Below are positions 38,883-47,056 of a DNA stretch of 64,000 bases, one piece after another; within the stretch, counting starts at the first letter, position 1, and every line of letters starts with the position of its first letter. The notes below the pieces were generated by a model. That model did not search any database. It was given only the letters and a program-made list of their open reading frames with translations, and was not told the DNA's origin. A program made the translations under genes and the position numbers. Source of the stretch: a bacterium (GTDB taxonomy: Bacteria > CLD3 > SB21); the NCBI GenBank assembly GCA_008933615.1, contig WBUR01000001.1, forward strand, positions 1-64,000, written 5' to 3'.

Positions 38883-39344
38883 ATGAAATATTTCTTTACC
38901 ATGGTTATGTTAACCGCCATGAGCTGTTCACTCAAGCCGGATCTGCAGGCGGAAAAACAGAAGCTGCTCAGCTTGCACGAAAAAGCCCGCACCGCTCATT
39001 TCGACAAGAATGTTACGGGTTTTTTAACGGAACAGGCCGACGACTTTATGAATATCCAGAACGGCGACATCAAGCGCCCAACGCGTGATGAGCGGGAAAA
39101 ACGCATTCAAGCTTATTTCGACCGGGTTAAATTTGAAACCTGGGACGATGTGGAACCTCCCGTTATCGTGATCTCCGACGACGCTACGCTGGCCAATACT
39201 TTTGTCAAAAAACTCGTAGTACTAAAACTCAAAGATGACTCGGGCAAACCGATCCTGGACACCACACATTTCGCCTGGACCACTACATACAAAAAATTCG
39301 ACGGCAACTGGCAACTGATCGCCGTTACTTCGACGAGAAAATAA
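38883..39344 (+). CDS. secreted NTF2-like (DUF4440/SnoaL-type) protein
   Basis: A 153-aa protein with a short signal peptide ending in LTAMSC, a possible lipobox. An alpha+beta domain follows that reads like the NTF2/SnoaL fold: LLSLHEKARTAHFDKNVTGF, then a loop, and WTTTYKKFDGNWQLIAVTST at the C-terminus. This fold holds small ligand-binding proteins and enzymes, so no function can be assigned. ATG at 38883 is preferred because GGAGG lies 7 nt upstream. The next secreted gene starts 33 nt downstream and is probably co-transcribed. Confidence 0.75.
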   Translation: MKYFFTMVMLTAMSCSLKPDLQAEKQKLLSLHEKARTAHFDKNVTGFLTEQADDFMNIQNGDIKRPTRDEREKRIQAYFDRVKFETWDDVEPPVIVISDDATLANTFVKKLVVLKLKDDSGKPILDTTHFAWTTTYKKFDGNWQLIAVTSTRK

Positions 39345-39377
39345 TTTACTTTTTTAACATTGAGTGAGGAGAATCCG

Positions 39378-40649
39378 ATGAAAAGTCTATTTTTTATTGT
39401 CTTTGTAGTTCTGGCCGCAAAGTGCGATGCGCAAACATCTCAGGAATTTTTTCAATCAAAATATCGCGAAGGCGTTAAGGCGTATGAATCCAAAGATTAT
39501 TTTGCGTTCATTCGGGCGATGCAATCGGCTGACTCCGTGCGTCCGAATACGTATTCCATTTTATATAACATTGCCGGAGGACAAGCGCTGACGGGACAGA
39601 GCGATGCTTCTTTGAAATCACTTGCGAAAGCCGTCTGGATCAATGTATCCAAACAATTTATGAACGACAGTGATTTTGTTTCTATTTGGAATACGCCCGG
39701 CATGAAAGATATCTTTACATTGATCGACAGCATCAATAAACCCATCTCGTTGACCGAAACGGCATTCACCATGGAAGATAACGGCTTTCATCCGGAAGGC
39801 ATCGCGTATGACGCCAAGACGAAGCGTTTTTTTATTGGCAGTATCCGTCAAAGAACAATAGCCGTTCGCGATGAAAAAGGAACTGTAAACACTAGCTTCT
39901 TCAAAAAAACAGATCGGCTGTTTTGCGTTATGGGAATGAAGGTTGACTCGAAACGCCGCGCTTTGTGGGTCGCAACAAGCGTGATGCCGGAGATGACCGG
40001 ATATGCCGATTCACTCCAAGGTAAAGCGGCCGTGGCACGATTTAATATCGATTCGGGTGATCTGGAAAAAATATATTCCATCGCCGGTGAACATGTGTTC
40101 GGCGACCTGGCTATCCATCCGTCGGGCGACGTTTATATTTCCGACAGCGGAGAACCGTCCTTATATAAGATCAGCTCAAAAGACGATCAGTTAAAACTCT
40201 GGCTCACATTTCCCACCGCGTGGAACTTGCAAGGATTGGATTTTTCTTCCGATGGTAACACACTTTTCGTCGCGGACTACATATCCGGATTGTACTGCGT
40301 GTCTCTTAAAACGCAAACCATCGATAAGATCGGATTTGATACGCCGAACGCCTTGAGAGGAATTGACGGTTTATATTTTTATAAAAACAGTTTGCTGGCG
40401 TTGCAAAATGGGACAAACCCTTTACGTGCGTGCCGTTATTATCTGAATAACGATCAAACGCGAATCACCAAAATGGAATTTGTGGAAAAGGCAACGGATA
40501 ATCTAGGAGAACCCACACTGGGCGTCGTTTCCGGTGACACGTTCTATTTCATTGCCAATAGCCCGTGGGGCGCGTACGACAGAAAACATCAATTCGACGC
40601 ATCAAAGGCGCAGAAGCCGGTGGTGAGGAAGTACGAGATGGGGAGATGA
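39378..40649 (+). CDS. secreted TPR-like/SMP-30-type beta-propeller protein
   Basis: A 423-aa exported protein. The signal peptide (KSLFFIVFVVLAAKCDA) is followed by a helical TPR-like region (about 20-115; YREGVKAYESKDYFAFIRAM, SLKSLAKAVWINV). A six-bladed propeller resembling SMP-30/gluconolactonase or NHL proteins comes next (FHPEGIAYDAKTKRFFIGSI, GDLAIHPSGDVYISDSG, LQGLDFSSDGNTLFVADYIS). ATG at 39378 has GAGGAG upstream. Ligand or substrate unknown. A palindromic repeat begins 5 nt after the stop. Confidence 0.75.
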   Translation: MKSLFFIVFVVLAAKCDAQTSQEFFQSKYREGVKAYESKDYFAFIRAMQSADSVRPNTYSILYNIAGGQALTGQSDASLKSLAKAVWINVSKQFMNDSDFVSIWNTPGMKDIFTLIDSINKPISLTETAFTMEDNGFHPEGIAYDAKTKRFFIGSIRQRTIAVRDEKGTVNTSFFKKTDRLFCVMGMKVDSKRRALWVATSVMPEMTGYADSLQGKAAVARFNIDSGDLEKIYSIAGEHVFGDLAIHPSGDVYISDSGEPSLYKISSKDDQLKLWLTFPTAWNLQGLDFSSDGNTLFVADYISGLYCVSLKTQTIDKIGFDTPNALRGIDGLYFYKNSLLALQNGTNPLRACRYYLNNDQTRITKMEFVEKATDNLGEPTLGVVSGDTFYFIANSPWGAYDRKHQFDASKAQKPVVRKYEMGR

Positions 40650-40653
40650 AATC

Positions 40654-40723
40654 ATTTCCCGCAGATCACGCAGATTTTCGCGGAAATTTTATCTGCGTAA
40701 ATTAGCGAAATCTGCGGGAGATG
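40654..40723. repeat. CGCAGAT palindromic repeat, copy 1
   Basis: About 70 nt, starting ATTTCCCGCAGATCACGCAG and ending AGCGAAATCTGCGGGAG. It is internally palindromic (CCCGCAGAT at one end, ATCTGCGGG at the other) and nearly identical to copy 3 at 42715-42783. A half copy lies at 42175-42216. Confidence 0.9.
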
Positions 40724-40858
40724 GACTCACCGTTTATTCGTTTTCGAAAATTTATTCAGGTATATATACTAATTCGATTTCTATAATATGATACTTGAAA
40801 ATGTCCTAATTTTTTTTGAATATCATTGATGACATGCACCTCAAACGATAGAGATAAA

Positions 40859-41125
40859 ATGCGTCGAACAAAAAATCGCAGCATAATGGAAAGGGTTGTT
40901 TTTAGAGGTAAAAAATATCCACTAAGAAGTTTGTTTTTGGATACTTTATCAGAGGAAGTTATAATTTCCACCACTGATCTAAACGATGTAATTCTAAATA
41001 AATGTGGGGCTTATATTTCAAAAAAAGCAAGATTACTTGATGAAATCATTTTTTTCTTTGTTGAAAAAAATGAAATCGAGTTAAGCATCAATGATCTAAA
41101 TCGAATAATTAAAGAAGCAATATGA
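40859..41125 (+). CDS. small unknown protein, partner of the nuclease-like gene
   Basis: An 88-aa protein from ATG 40859 (in-frame alternatives at 40829 and 40886). No family recognised. It is basic at the N-terminus (MRRTKNRSIMERVVFRGKKY) and helical at the C-terminus (LDEIIFFFVEKNEIELSIND). Its stop overlaps the start of the next gene by 4 nt (ATGA), so the two are translationally coupled. The AT-rich composition differs from the flanking propeller and peptidase genes. Confidence 0.65.
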   Translation: MRRTKNRSIMERVVFRGKKYPLRSLFLDTLSEEVIISTTDLNDVILNKCGAYISKKARLLDEIIFFFVEKNEIELSINDLNRIIKEAI

Positions 41126-41628
41126 TAAGATTTCAATGTTTCCCCAGGTCCCAAGGAATCACACAGAGTCTTAAGTCTGTAATTGATTGTTTTCAGAAAG
41201 AAGAAGATAAAATAAAATCACCTGAAAACAATCTTTCATCCAATGATGTTTTGGAAATAATAAGACCGCATTTAGAAGCGATTAGTTATACTGTCGAAAG
41301 CGGTAAATCAAGAGAAAAAAAAATAAGCGTCCCTGTCTTATTCGGATTTGATGATACTATTGATAAGTCATTTAATGCTGATGCTATTAGTGAAGATGAA
41401 AAAATTGTAATTGAAGTTGAAGCAGGTAGGGCTGTTGCTAATAATCAATTCCTAAAAGACATATTTCAAGCTTGCATGATGTTTCAAGTCGAGCATTTGA
41501 TTGTTGCGGTAAGAAATGAGTACAGAGGAGCGGATGATTTTCAAAAAGTTTATACATTTTTGGAAACACTTTATATTTCAAACAGATTACATCTTCCTTT
41601 GAAGGGAATATTGCTGATTGGGTATTGA
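41122..41628 (+). CDS. PD-(D/E)XK nuclease-like protein of unknown function
   Basis: A 168-aa soluble protein. The core reads AISYTVESGKSREKKISVPV, then LFGF, FNADAISEDEKIVIEVEAGR and FLKDIFQACMMFQVEHLIVA. An Asp followed some residues later by ExE on a strand (NADA...IEVEAGR) resembles the active-site arrangement of restriction-endonuclease-like folds, with Arg near the usual Lys position. Conserved-looking segments resemble widely scattered hypothetical proteins. A nuclease role is inferred from pattern only. Coupled to the 88-aa gene upstream. Confidence 0.65.
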   Translation: MIRFQCFPRSQGITQSLKSVIDCFQKEEDKIKSPENNLSSNDVLEIIRPHLEAISYTVESGKSREKKISVPVLFGFDDTIDKSFNADAISEDEKIVIEVEAGRAVANNQFLKDIFQACMMFQVEHLIVAVRNEYRGADDFQKVYTFLETLYISNRLHLPLKGILLIGY

Positions 41629-41827
41629 TGTTTGAAAGCGAAAAAACATAGGTTATTGAAATCTCTAGACCTGCTTTCTCCGTTTTTGGGAACATCAAAT
41701 AAGAAATAACCTGCCAATGTGTATTAATAAAATCGAATCCATACTATCGAGAAACGACCCATCTATATCGTAGCAGATACCAAATGGGCATGGAAAAGTA
41801 AAATTTATTTAAGATCATCTCCACTAC

Positions 41828-42121
41828 TTAGAAATCTCTATCCAAATCTTGTTTGATTTCTTTAACCCACATTAATTGATATCCGGCAGATTCATCAGAA
41901 TTCAAGAAATCCATATCCATTTTAAGCCAAAATTTCTTAATACTCCAATTCTTTCCTAGTTTTTTTCTCAAATCATTTTCCACATCTTTTTCGTCAGAAT
42001 CTGTAAAAAAAGCCACTATTTGAACCAGAGCTTCTTTTTCACTTTGGGCATAAAATTGTTTTAGAAATACGCTTTCATAAAGTCCGGATATGAACTCAAA
42101 TTTGCACAAAAAATATTTCAT
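41828..42121 (-). CDS. small unknown protein in the repeat-bounded island
   Basis: A 97-aa soluble protein, no family recognised. It begins MKYFLCKFEFISGLYESVFL and contains an acidic helix (FFTDSDEKDVENDLRKKLGK) and aromatic residues near the end (YQLMWVKEIKQDL). ATG at 42121 is preferred over an upstream in-frame start because GAGAGG lies 5 nt before it. It is convergent with the nuclease-like gene, with a 200-nt AT-rich gap between them. Confidence 0.6.
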   Translation of the reverse strand: MKYFLCKFEFISGLYESVFLKQFYAQSEKEALVQIVAFFTDSDEKDVENDLRKKLGKNWSIKKFWLKMDMDFLNSDESAGYQLMWVKEIKQDLDRDF

Positions 42122-42174
42122 ATGATCCTCTCTCAAAATGATTGTTAATACAACACAATATTATGGATATCGTT

Positions 42175-42216
42175 GAATATATTTTCTGCGTAAATCCGCG
42201 AAATCTGCGGGAAATG
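42175..42216. repeat. CGCAGAT repeat, half copy 2
   Basis: TTCTGCGTAAATCCGCGAAA followed by TCTGCGGGAAATGA matches the right half of copies 1 and 3. It lies 16 nt past the stop of the GxxExxY gene. Confidence 0.85.
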
Positions 42217-42231
42217 ACTTCGGGGATGTAT

Positions 42232-42609
42232 TCACAGCTTATTCACCTTCCTGAAAATGCTTTCCGTAATATCATCTGTATTGAAATTTACCAATATCCC
42301 AAGCCTCTTCCCGGATAGTTTCAAGTAAGTCAACACAACCTTGTGATGCACCTCTGCCAGTTGTTCCACCGATTTAACCTCGATGATCACAAGTTCATTT
42401 ACCAAAATATCAAGCCTGAATCCGACCTCTAAGCGCTCATCTTCATAAACAACAGGCAAGGGAACCTCGGTTTTCACCTGCAATCCGGCTTTCTTTAGTT
42501 CATATACTAAAGCAGCCACATAGACTGATTCAAGTAAACCCGGACCAAGAGCATTGTATACTTTGAAAATAGCGCCTCTGATTAGGTATGAAATATCGTT
42601 TTCGTTCAT
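42232..42609 (-). CDS. GxxExxY protein (PD-(D/E)XK nuclease-like)
   Basis: A 125-aa protein of the GxxExxY family (TIGR04256 type). The naming motif is seen in LGPGLLESVYVAALVYEL (G-L-L-E-S-V-Y, about residues 24-30). It is followed by a nuclease-like core, FRLDILVNELVIIEVKSVEQ (Asp, then E-x-K). The family is common in environmental bacteria and its role is unknown; a nuclease fold has been proposed. The gene is bracketed by CGCAGAT-type repeats, copy 2 on its 3' side and copy 3 on its 5' side. Confidence 0.92.
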   Translation of the reverse strand: MNENDISYLIRGAIFKVYNALGPGLLESVYVAALVYELKKAGLQVKTEVPLPVVYEDERLEVGFRLDILVNELVIIEVKSVEQLAEVHHKVVLTYLKLSGKRLGILVNFNTDDITESIFRKVNKL

Positions 42610-42939
42610 TAAATATGGCGTTGCTTATGGATTCTTCAAAATTGCATTACTACAAGTTAAACTCATTTGATCTATGCTTTCGCTCAAATTTTGACCGAAA
42701 ATATCACCTAAAACATTTCCCGCAGATCGCGCAGATTTTCGCAGAAACTTTATCTGCGTTGATGTGCGAAATCTGCAGGAGACTTTTTAAATTCTTTCCT
42801 TTGAATTATTCAATAAAATGAAATAAGTTGATTTAAAGACTGAACATCCTATTCTGTGTTACGTATCCGATATCCAATTATCCTTTTCCTTTTCAAACGC
42901 CGTCTTTAACGATACACCACCCATAAACGGAGCGTCAAA
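42610..42939. other. 330-bp intergenic region with repeat copy 3
   Basis: Divergent spacer between the GxxExxY gene and the M1 peptidase gene. It holds repeat copy 3 (42715-42783). No convincing promoter boxes or further gene were seen. Confidence 0.5.
42715..42783. repeat. CGCAGAT palindromic repeat, copy 3
   Basis: Nearly identical to copy 1 over about 65 nt: ATTTCCCGCAGATCGCGCAG through GTGCGAAATCTGCAGGAG. It forms the right edge of the small island that starts at copy 1. Confidence 0.9.
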
Positions 42940-44622
42940 ATGAAAAAGTTTTTCGCCCTTCAGTTAATTTTGATATTGCAGGTATCGAGTACTTTTGCGC
43001 AATTGAAGTTCGACGAAAAGCAGCCGCAGTTCACACGTGCGGACACGCTACGCGGCATGCTGAGGCCGGAACGCACAAGTTACGATGTGACGCATTACCA
43101 CCTTGATGTGGAGATTATTCCGGACAGCCAGTTCATCAAAGGCAGCACCACCATCTCGTTCAAGGTTGTCGATGAAACTTCACGAATCCAGATCGACCTT
43201 TTTGACAATATGCAGATCGACAAGATCGCGTATGATAATAAACCGCTGGTATTCACACGGGAATTCAATGCGGTTTTCATCACTTTTCCCAAACCGCTGA
43301 AAAAAAATTCCATGCAGACCCTTGTTGTCTATTTCTCCGGTAAACCGATTGTCGCAAAACATCCGCCGTGGGACGGAGGGTTTATCTGGACGAAAGACGA
43401 GAAAGGGCTTCCATGGATTGCCGTTGCCTGCCAGGGAACCGGCGCAAGCCTTTGGTGGCCGAATAAAGATCATCAGGCGGACGAACCCGACAGCATGATG
43501 ATCAGTGTGACCGTTCCCGCCGGGCTGATGGATATTTCCAATGGCAGCCTGCGCAAGATGACTGTTCTCAAGGATGGGCGTTCGCGATGGGATTGGGCGG
43601 TGACCTACCCGATCAATAATTATAACGTCACCGTCAATGTTGGCAATTTCGCTCATTTCAGCGAAACGTACGGCGACAAAATCCCGCTCACGCTCGACTA
43701 TTATGTGATGCCATCCGATCTGGAAAAGGCGAAGGAACAGTTTAAGCAAGTCAAACCGATGATGTCGGTATTTGAAAAATATTTCGGTCCGTATCCGTTT
43801 AAACGCGACGGATATAAACTCGTTGAGTCGCCGCATCTCGGGATGGAACATCAAAGCGCAGTTGCGTATGGAAATAAATTCCAGCAAGGATATCTGGGCA
43901 CGGCGTCATCGCCGGAAGGATTGTTGTTCGATTTTATCATCATTCACGAATCGGCGCACGAGTGGTGGGGCAACAGCGTAACCTCGAAGGACATTGCCGA
44001 TATGTGGATCCATGAAGGTTTCGGCGCGTATTCCGAAGCGATTTACATCGAGGGACTTTACGGTTACGAAGCCGGCCAGCGTTATCTGATCGGTAAAAAG
44101 CAAGACGTTAAAAATGACAAGCCGATCATTGGAATTTACGATGTCAATCAAGAGGGTTCCGGCGACATGTATCCTAAGGGCGCGCTGATGCTGAATACTT
44201 TGCGCCATGCGATAAATAATGATCCCTTGTGGTGGGCTATCGTACGTGGAATCCAAGAAACATACAAACATCAGACCATTCATACGGACACGGTCGTCCA
44301 ATTTGTTAATCATAAAACGGGAACGAATTACTCTTATTTGTTCGATCAATACTTGAAATATATGAAAATTCCTGAATTGGACCTGTTCATGACCATCAAA
44401 GGCTCTACGACAAAACTCAGTTACCGCTGGATAGCGGACGTTCCGGATTTTAGGATGCCGGTTAAGATCAAAACGAAGAACGGTTGGGAAACAATCACGC
44501 CGACCAAGGACTGGCAATCGATGGCATTGGACGGAATAAAACCGGACGAATTGAAAGCGGATGATAACCGTTTTTTTATCAGCGTAAATAAGCGCGTGAT
44601 GTACGTGGAGGAGAAGAAGTAA
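42940..44622 (+). CDS. secreted M1-family zinc metallopeptidase
   Basis: A 560-aa exported aminopeptidase-like enzyme. A signal peptide (KKFFALQLILILQVSSTFA) is followed by the N-terminal saddle domain of M1 enzymes and the catalytic domain. Zinc ligands are His336, His340 (HESAH) and Glu359, the last in WIHEGFGAYSEA, giving the expected HExxH-x18-E. The exopeptidase GxMEN-like segment is LGMEHQSAVAYGN. It is shorter than ERAP/PepN types and ends soon after the catalytic domain, as in many FCB-group secreted M1 peptidases. It probably degrades peptides in the periplasm or outside. Confidence 0.95.
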   Translation: MKKFFALQLILILQVSSTFAQLKFDEKQPQFTRADTLRGMLRPERTSYDVTHYHLDVEIIPDSQFIKGSTTISFKVVDETSRIQIDLFDNMQIDKIAYDNKPLVFTREFNAVFITFPKPLKKNSMQTLVVYFSGKPIVAKHPPWDGGFIWTKDEKGLPWIAVACQGTGASLWWPNKDHQADEPDSMMISVTVPAGLMDISNGSLRKMTVLKDGRSRWDWAVTYPINNYNVTVNVGNFAHFSETYGDKIPLTLDYYVMPSDLEKAKEQFKQVKPMMSVFEKYFGPYPFKRDGYKLVESPHLGMEHQSAVAYGNKFQQGYLGTASSPEGLLFDFIIIHESAHEWWGNSVTSKDIADMWIHEGFGAYSEAIYIEGLYGYEAGQRYLIGKKQDVKNDKPIIGIYDVNQEGSGDMYPKGALMLNTLRHAINNDPLWWAIVRGIQETYKHQTIHTDTVVQFVNHKTGTNYSYLFDQYLKYMKIPELDLFMTIKGSTTKLSYRWIADVPDFRMPVKIKTKNGWETITPTKDWQSMALDGIKPDELKADDNRFFISVNKRVMYVEEKK

Positions 44623-44669
44623 TGGCTGATAGACCATCGGTCATGTAGAATAGTTTATTGAAGTAAAAT

Positions 44670-45365
44670 ATGAGTGCAAGAAAATACAACGTTTTATTAT
44701 TTGATGCCGACGGAACGCTTTTCGATTTTGAGCAGTCGGAGCGGCTGGCGTTACAGGACACATTTCGTGCTTTTGAAATCTCTTACGATTCTGAAATGCA
44801 CATGCGCTTGTACCAGGAAATCAATTCAAAAATCTGGATAGAATTTGAAGAACATACGATCACGGCTGACGCGCTGAAAGCGGAGAGGTTTAGACGGTTG
44901 TTTGCAAGACTTGAGATTGACGTCGATCCGATTCTATTTAGCGATCGGTATTTGAATATACTTTCTCAAAATGCATTTTTACTTGATCATGCCGCCGATC
45001 TGGTGGCAAAACTCTTTCATGATTATAAAATGATATTGGTCACTAACGGGCTTTCCAGCGTACAGCATGCTCGTTTCCGCAGATCATCGATCTTTCAGTA
45101 TTTCGATTCCGTGATCGTTTCCGAAGATATCGGCATAGCGAAACCGCATACCGGTATTTTTGAGCATACCATGAAAAAAATAGGTCATGATCAAAAGAAC
45201 GATGTCCTGATAATAGGAGATAATCTGCGTTCGGATATTCAAGGCGGAATTAATTTCGGTATTGATACCTGTTGGTATAATCCGGAAAAGAAAAAAAACA
45301 GTAATGGAATTTCGCCGACGTATGAAATTAACCATTTGCTGGAACTGGAAAATATATTACGGTAG
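44670..45365 (+). CDS. yjjG: YjjG-type HAD nucleotidase
   Basis: A 231-aa haloacid-dehalogenase-superfamily phosphatase. Motif I is LLFDADGTLFDFEQSE (catalytic Asp pair), motif II MILVTNGLSSVQHARF, the Lys and motif IV region DIGIAKPHTGIFEHTMKKIG, and motif IV DVLIIGDNLRSDIQGG. The whole layout matches YjjG-family 5'-nucleotidases that remove non-canonical pyrimidine nucleotides. It starts 47 nt after the peptidase gene. Confidence 0.9.
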   Translation: MSARKYNVLLFDADGTLFDFEQSERLALQDTFRAFEISYDSEMHMRLYQEINSKIWIEFEEHTITADALKAERFRRLFARLEIDVDPILFSDRYLNILSQNAFLLDHAADLVAKLFHDYKMILVTNGLSSVQHARFRRSSIFQYFDSVIVSEDIGIAKPHTGIFEHTMKKIGHDQKNDVLIIGDNLRSDIQGGINFGIDTCWYNPEKKKNSNGISPTYEINHLLELENILR

Positions 45366-45453
45366 AAGCATGAATGCCCGGACATGGAGGCCTTTCTGAT
45401 TTAGGCACAACACGGCCGAAAAAAATAATTCTACATTTACCAAACGCATCCAT

Positions 45454-47040
45454 ATGAATAAACAAGAGCTCAATTACGATTATATTATCATCGGCAGCGG
45501 ATTCGGCGGCTCCGTATCGGCTCTTCGATTATCTGAAAAAGGATATAAGGTTCTTGTGATCGAAAAGGGAAAGTGGCTGACGGGCGATGATTTCCCAAAA
45601 ACGAACTGGAATCTGAAAAAGTGGCTTTGGCTTCCCGGCATAAAATGTTTTGGTTTATTCAAAATAACAGTTTTTCGTCACATTACGACGTTAACCGGAG
45701 TCGGCGTGGGAGGCGGTTCACTTGTGTACGCTAATACTTTGCCCGTTCCTAAAACAAAATTTTTTACAGCCGACACCTGGTCGCATCTGGCGAATTGGGA
45801 AAAGGAATTGAAGCCGTTTTATCCTGTTGCGCAACAAATGCTTGGAGCAACCAAAAATCCGCGCCTGGAATTCGGCGACGAAGCATTGCGTACTTTATCC
45901 AAGCAGATCGGCAAGGAGGAGCACTTTGAAGCGACACAAGTAGCCGTGTATTTTGGTGAACCGGGCGTTACGGTAAAAGATCCGCTCTTTAATGGCAAAG
46001 GCCCTGACCGAACGGGCTGTATTTTTTGCGGAGGCTGCATGCTCGGCTGCCGTCACAACGCAAAAAATACTTTAGACAAAAATTATCTTTACTTCGCTCA
46101 AAAACTCGGCGCAAAGATTCTGGCTGAATCGGAAGTGTTTGGCGTCAAGCCTTTGGATGAAAACGTCGGTTCGACCGGGTACAAAGTAAGTTGGAGATCA
46201 TCAACATCATTTATCAAACGCAAAGAGTCGGCTACCGCGAATGGAATTATTTTCGCAGGCGGTGTTTTGGGAACGGTTAAATTGTTACTGAAATTAAAAA
46301 AATCATCACTGCCCAATCTATCCGACAAAATAGGTACCGGAGTACGGACAAATTCTGAAAGCCTGCTCGGCGTAACGGCGTATAATAAAAAAACTGTTTT
46401 TTCGGACGGCATTGCCATCGGTTCGATCCTGCATACGGATGAGAACAGCCATCTCGAACCGGTGCGTTATCCTGAAGGCGCGGGATTCTGGCGCTTGCTC
46501 ATGTCGCCCGTCGCGCATGGACAATTTTGGTTTATTCGCATGGCCAAAGCGATCTGGGACATTCTTACGCATCCCGTTAAAAATTCGCGCGTGTATTTCG
46601 TTTCAGATTGGGCCAAACACACCCAAATTCTTTTGTTCATGCAGACGATCAATACGACACTGCGTTTTTCGCGAGGATTATTCGGGTTAGGTTCATCTAT
46701 CGAAAAAGGAAAAAACCCAACGGCTTTTATTCCTGAGGCAAAAATGCTGGCAGAAAAATTTGCTCAAATCACCAACGGCAAACCCACGGCATTGCTGACG
46801 GAAACGATATTCGGAATTCCTACAACGGCGCACATTTTAGGCGGATGCGTGATGGGAAAAGACATAAACGAGGGCGTCATTGACAAAGACAATCAGGTTT
46901 TCGGTTACGAAAACATGATGATCTGCGACGGCTCGATGATATCCGCCAATCCAGGCGTGAACCCGTCGCTCACGATCACCGCGCTCAGTGAGCGCGCCAT
47001 GAGCAAAATTCCTGCGAAATCAAATTTCACACATCAGTAA
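45454..47040 (+). CDS. GMC-family FAD oxidoreductase (cholesterol-oxidase-like)
   Basis: A 528-aa flavoprotein. The FAD-binding motif YDYIIIGSGFGGSVSALRLS is at the N-terminus, a second FAD segment is GVGVGGGSLVYANTLP (about 85), and the C-terminal GMC_C region ends in MMICDGSMISANPGVNPSLT. A Cys-rich loop at about residues 189-199 has the spacing C-x2-C-x2-C-x3-C. The family oxidises sterols and other alcohols; the substrate is not known here. The barrel-protein gene follows 16 nt downstream. Confidence 0.88.
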   Translation: MNKQELNYDYIIIGSGFGGSVSALRLSEKGYKVLVIEKGKWLTGDDFPKTNWNLKKWLWLPGIKCFGLFKITVFRHITTLTGVGVGGGSLVYANTLPVPKTKFFTADTWSHLANWEKELKPFYPVAQQMLGATKNPRLEFGDEALRTLSKQIGKEEHFEATQVAVYFGEPGVTVKDPLFNGKGPDRTGCIFCGGCMLGCRHNAKNTLDKNYLYFAQKLGAKILAESEVFGVKPLDENVGSTGYKVSWRSSTSFIKRKESATANGIIFAGGVLGTVKLLLKLKKSSLPNLSDKIGTGVRTNSESLLGVTAYNKKTVFSDGIAIGSILHTDENSHLEPVRYPEGAGFWRLLMSPVAHGQFWFIRMAKAIWDILTHPVKNSRVYFVSDWAKHTQILLFMQTINTTLRFSRGLFGLGSSIEKGKNPTAFIPEAKMLAEKFAQITNGKPTALLTETIFGIPTTAHILGGCVMGKDINEGVIDKDNQVFGYENMMICDGSMISANPGVNPSLTITALSERAMSKIPAKSNFTHQ

Positions 47041-47056
47041 CATAATAAAGGAACGT

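Noticed and set aside
40654-42783. The three CGCAGAT repeats as a CRISPR array
   Set aside because: Spacing is irregular (about 1.5 kb and 0.5 kb), one copy is partial, and the repeats are separated by genes; there is no cas gene.
43180-44637. Two long antisense frames (235 and 243 codons) in the M1 peptidase gene
   Set aside because: Both are shadows of a well-supported gene with intact HExxH-x18-E; the translations look compositionally random.
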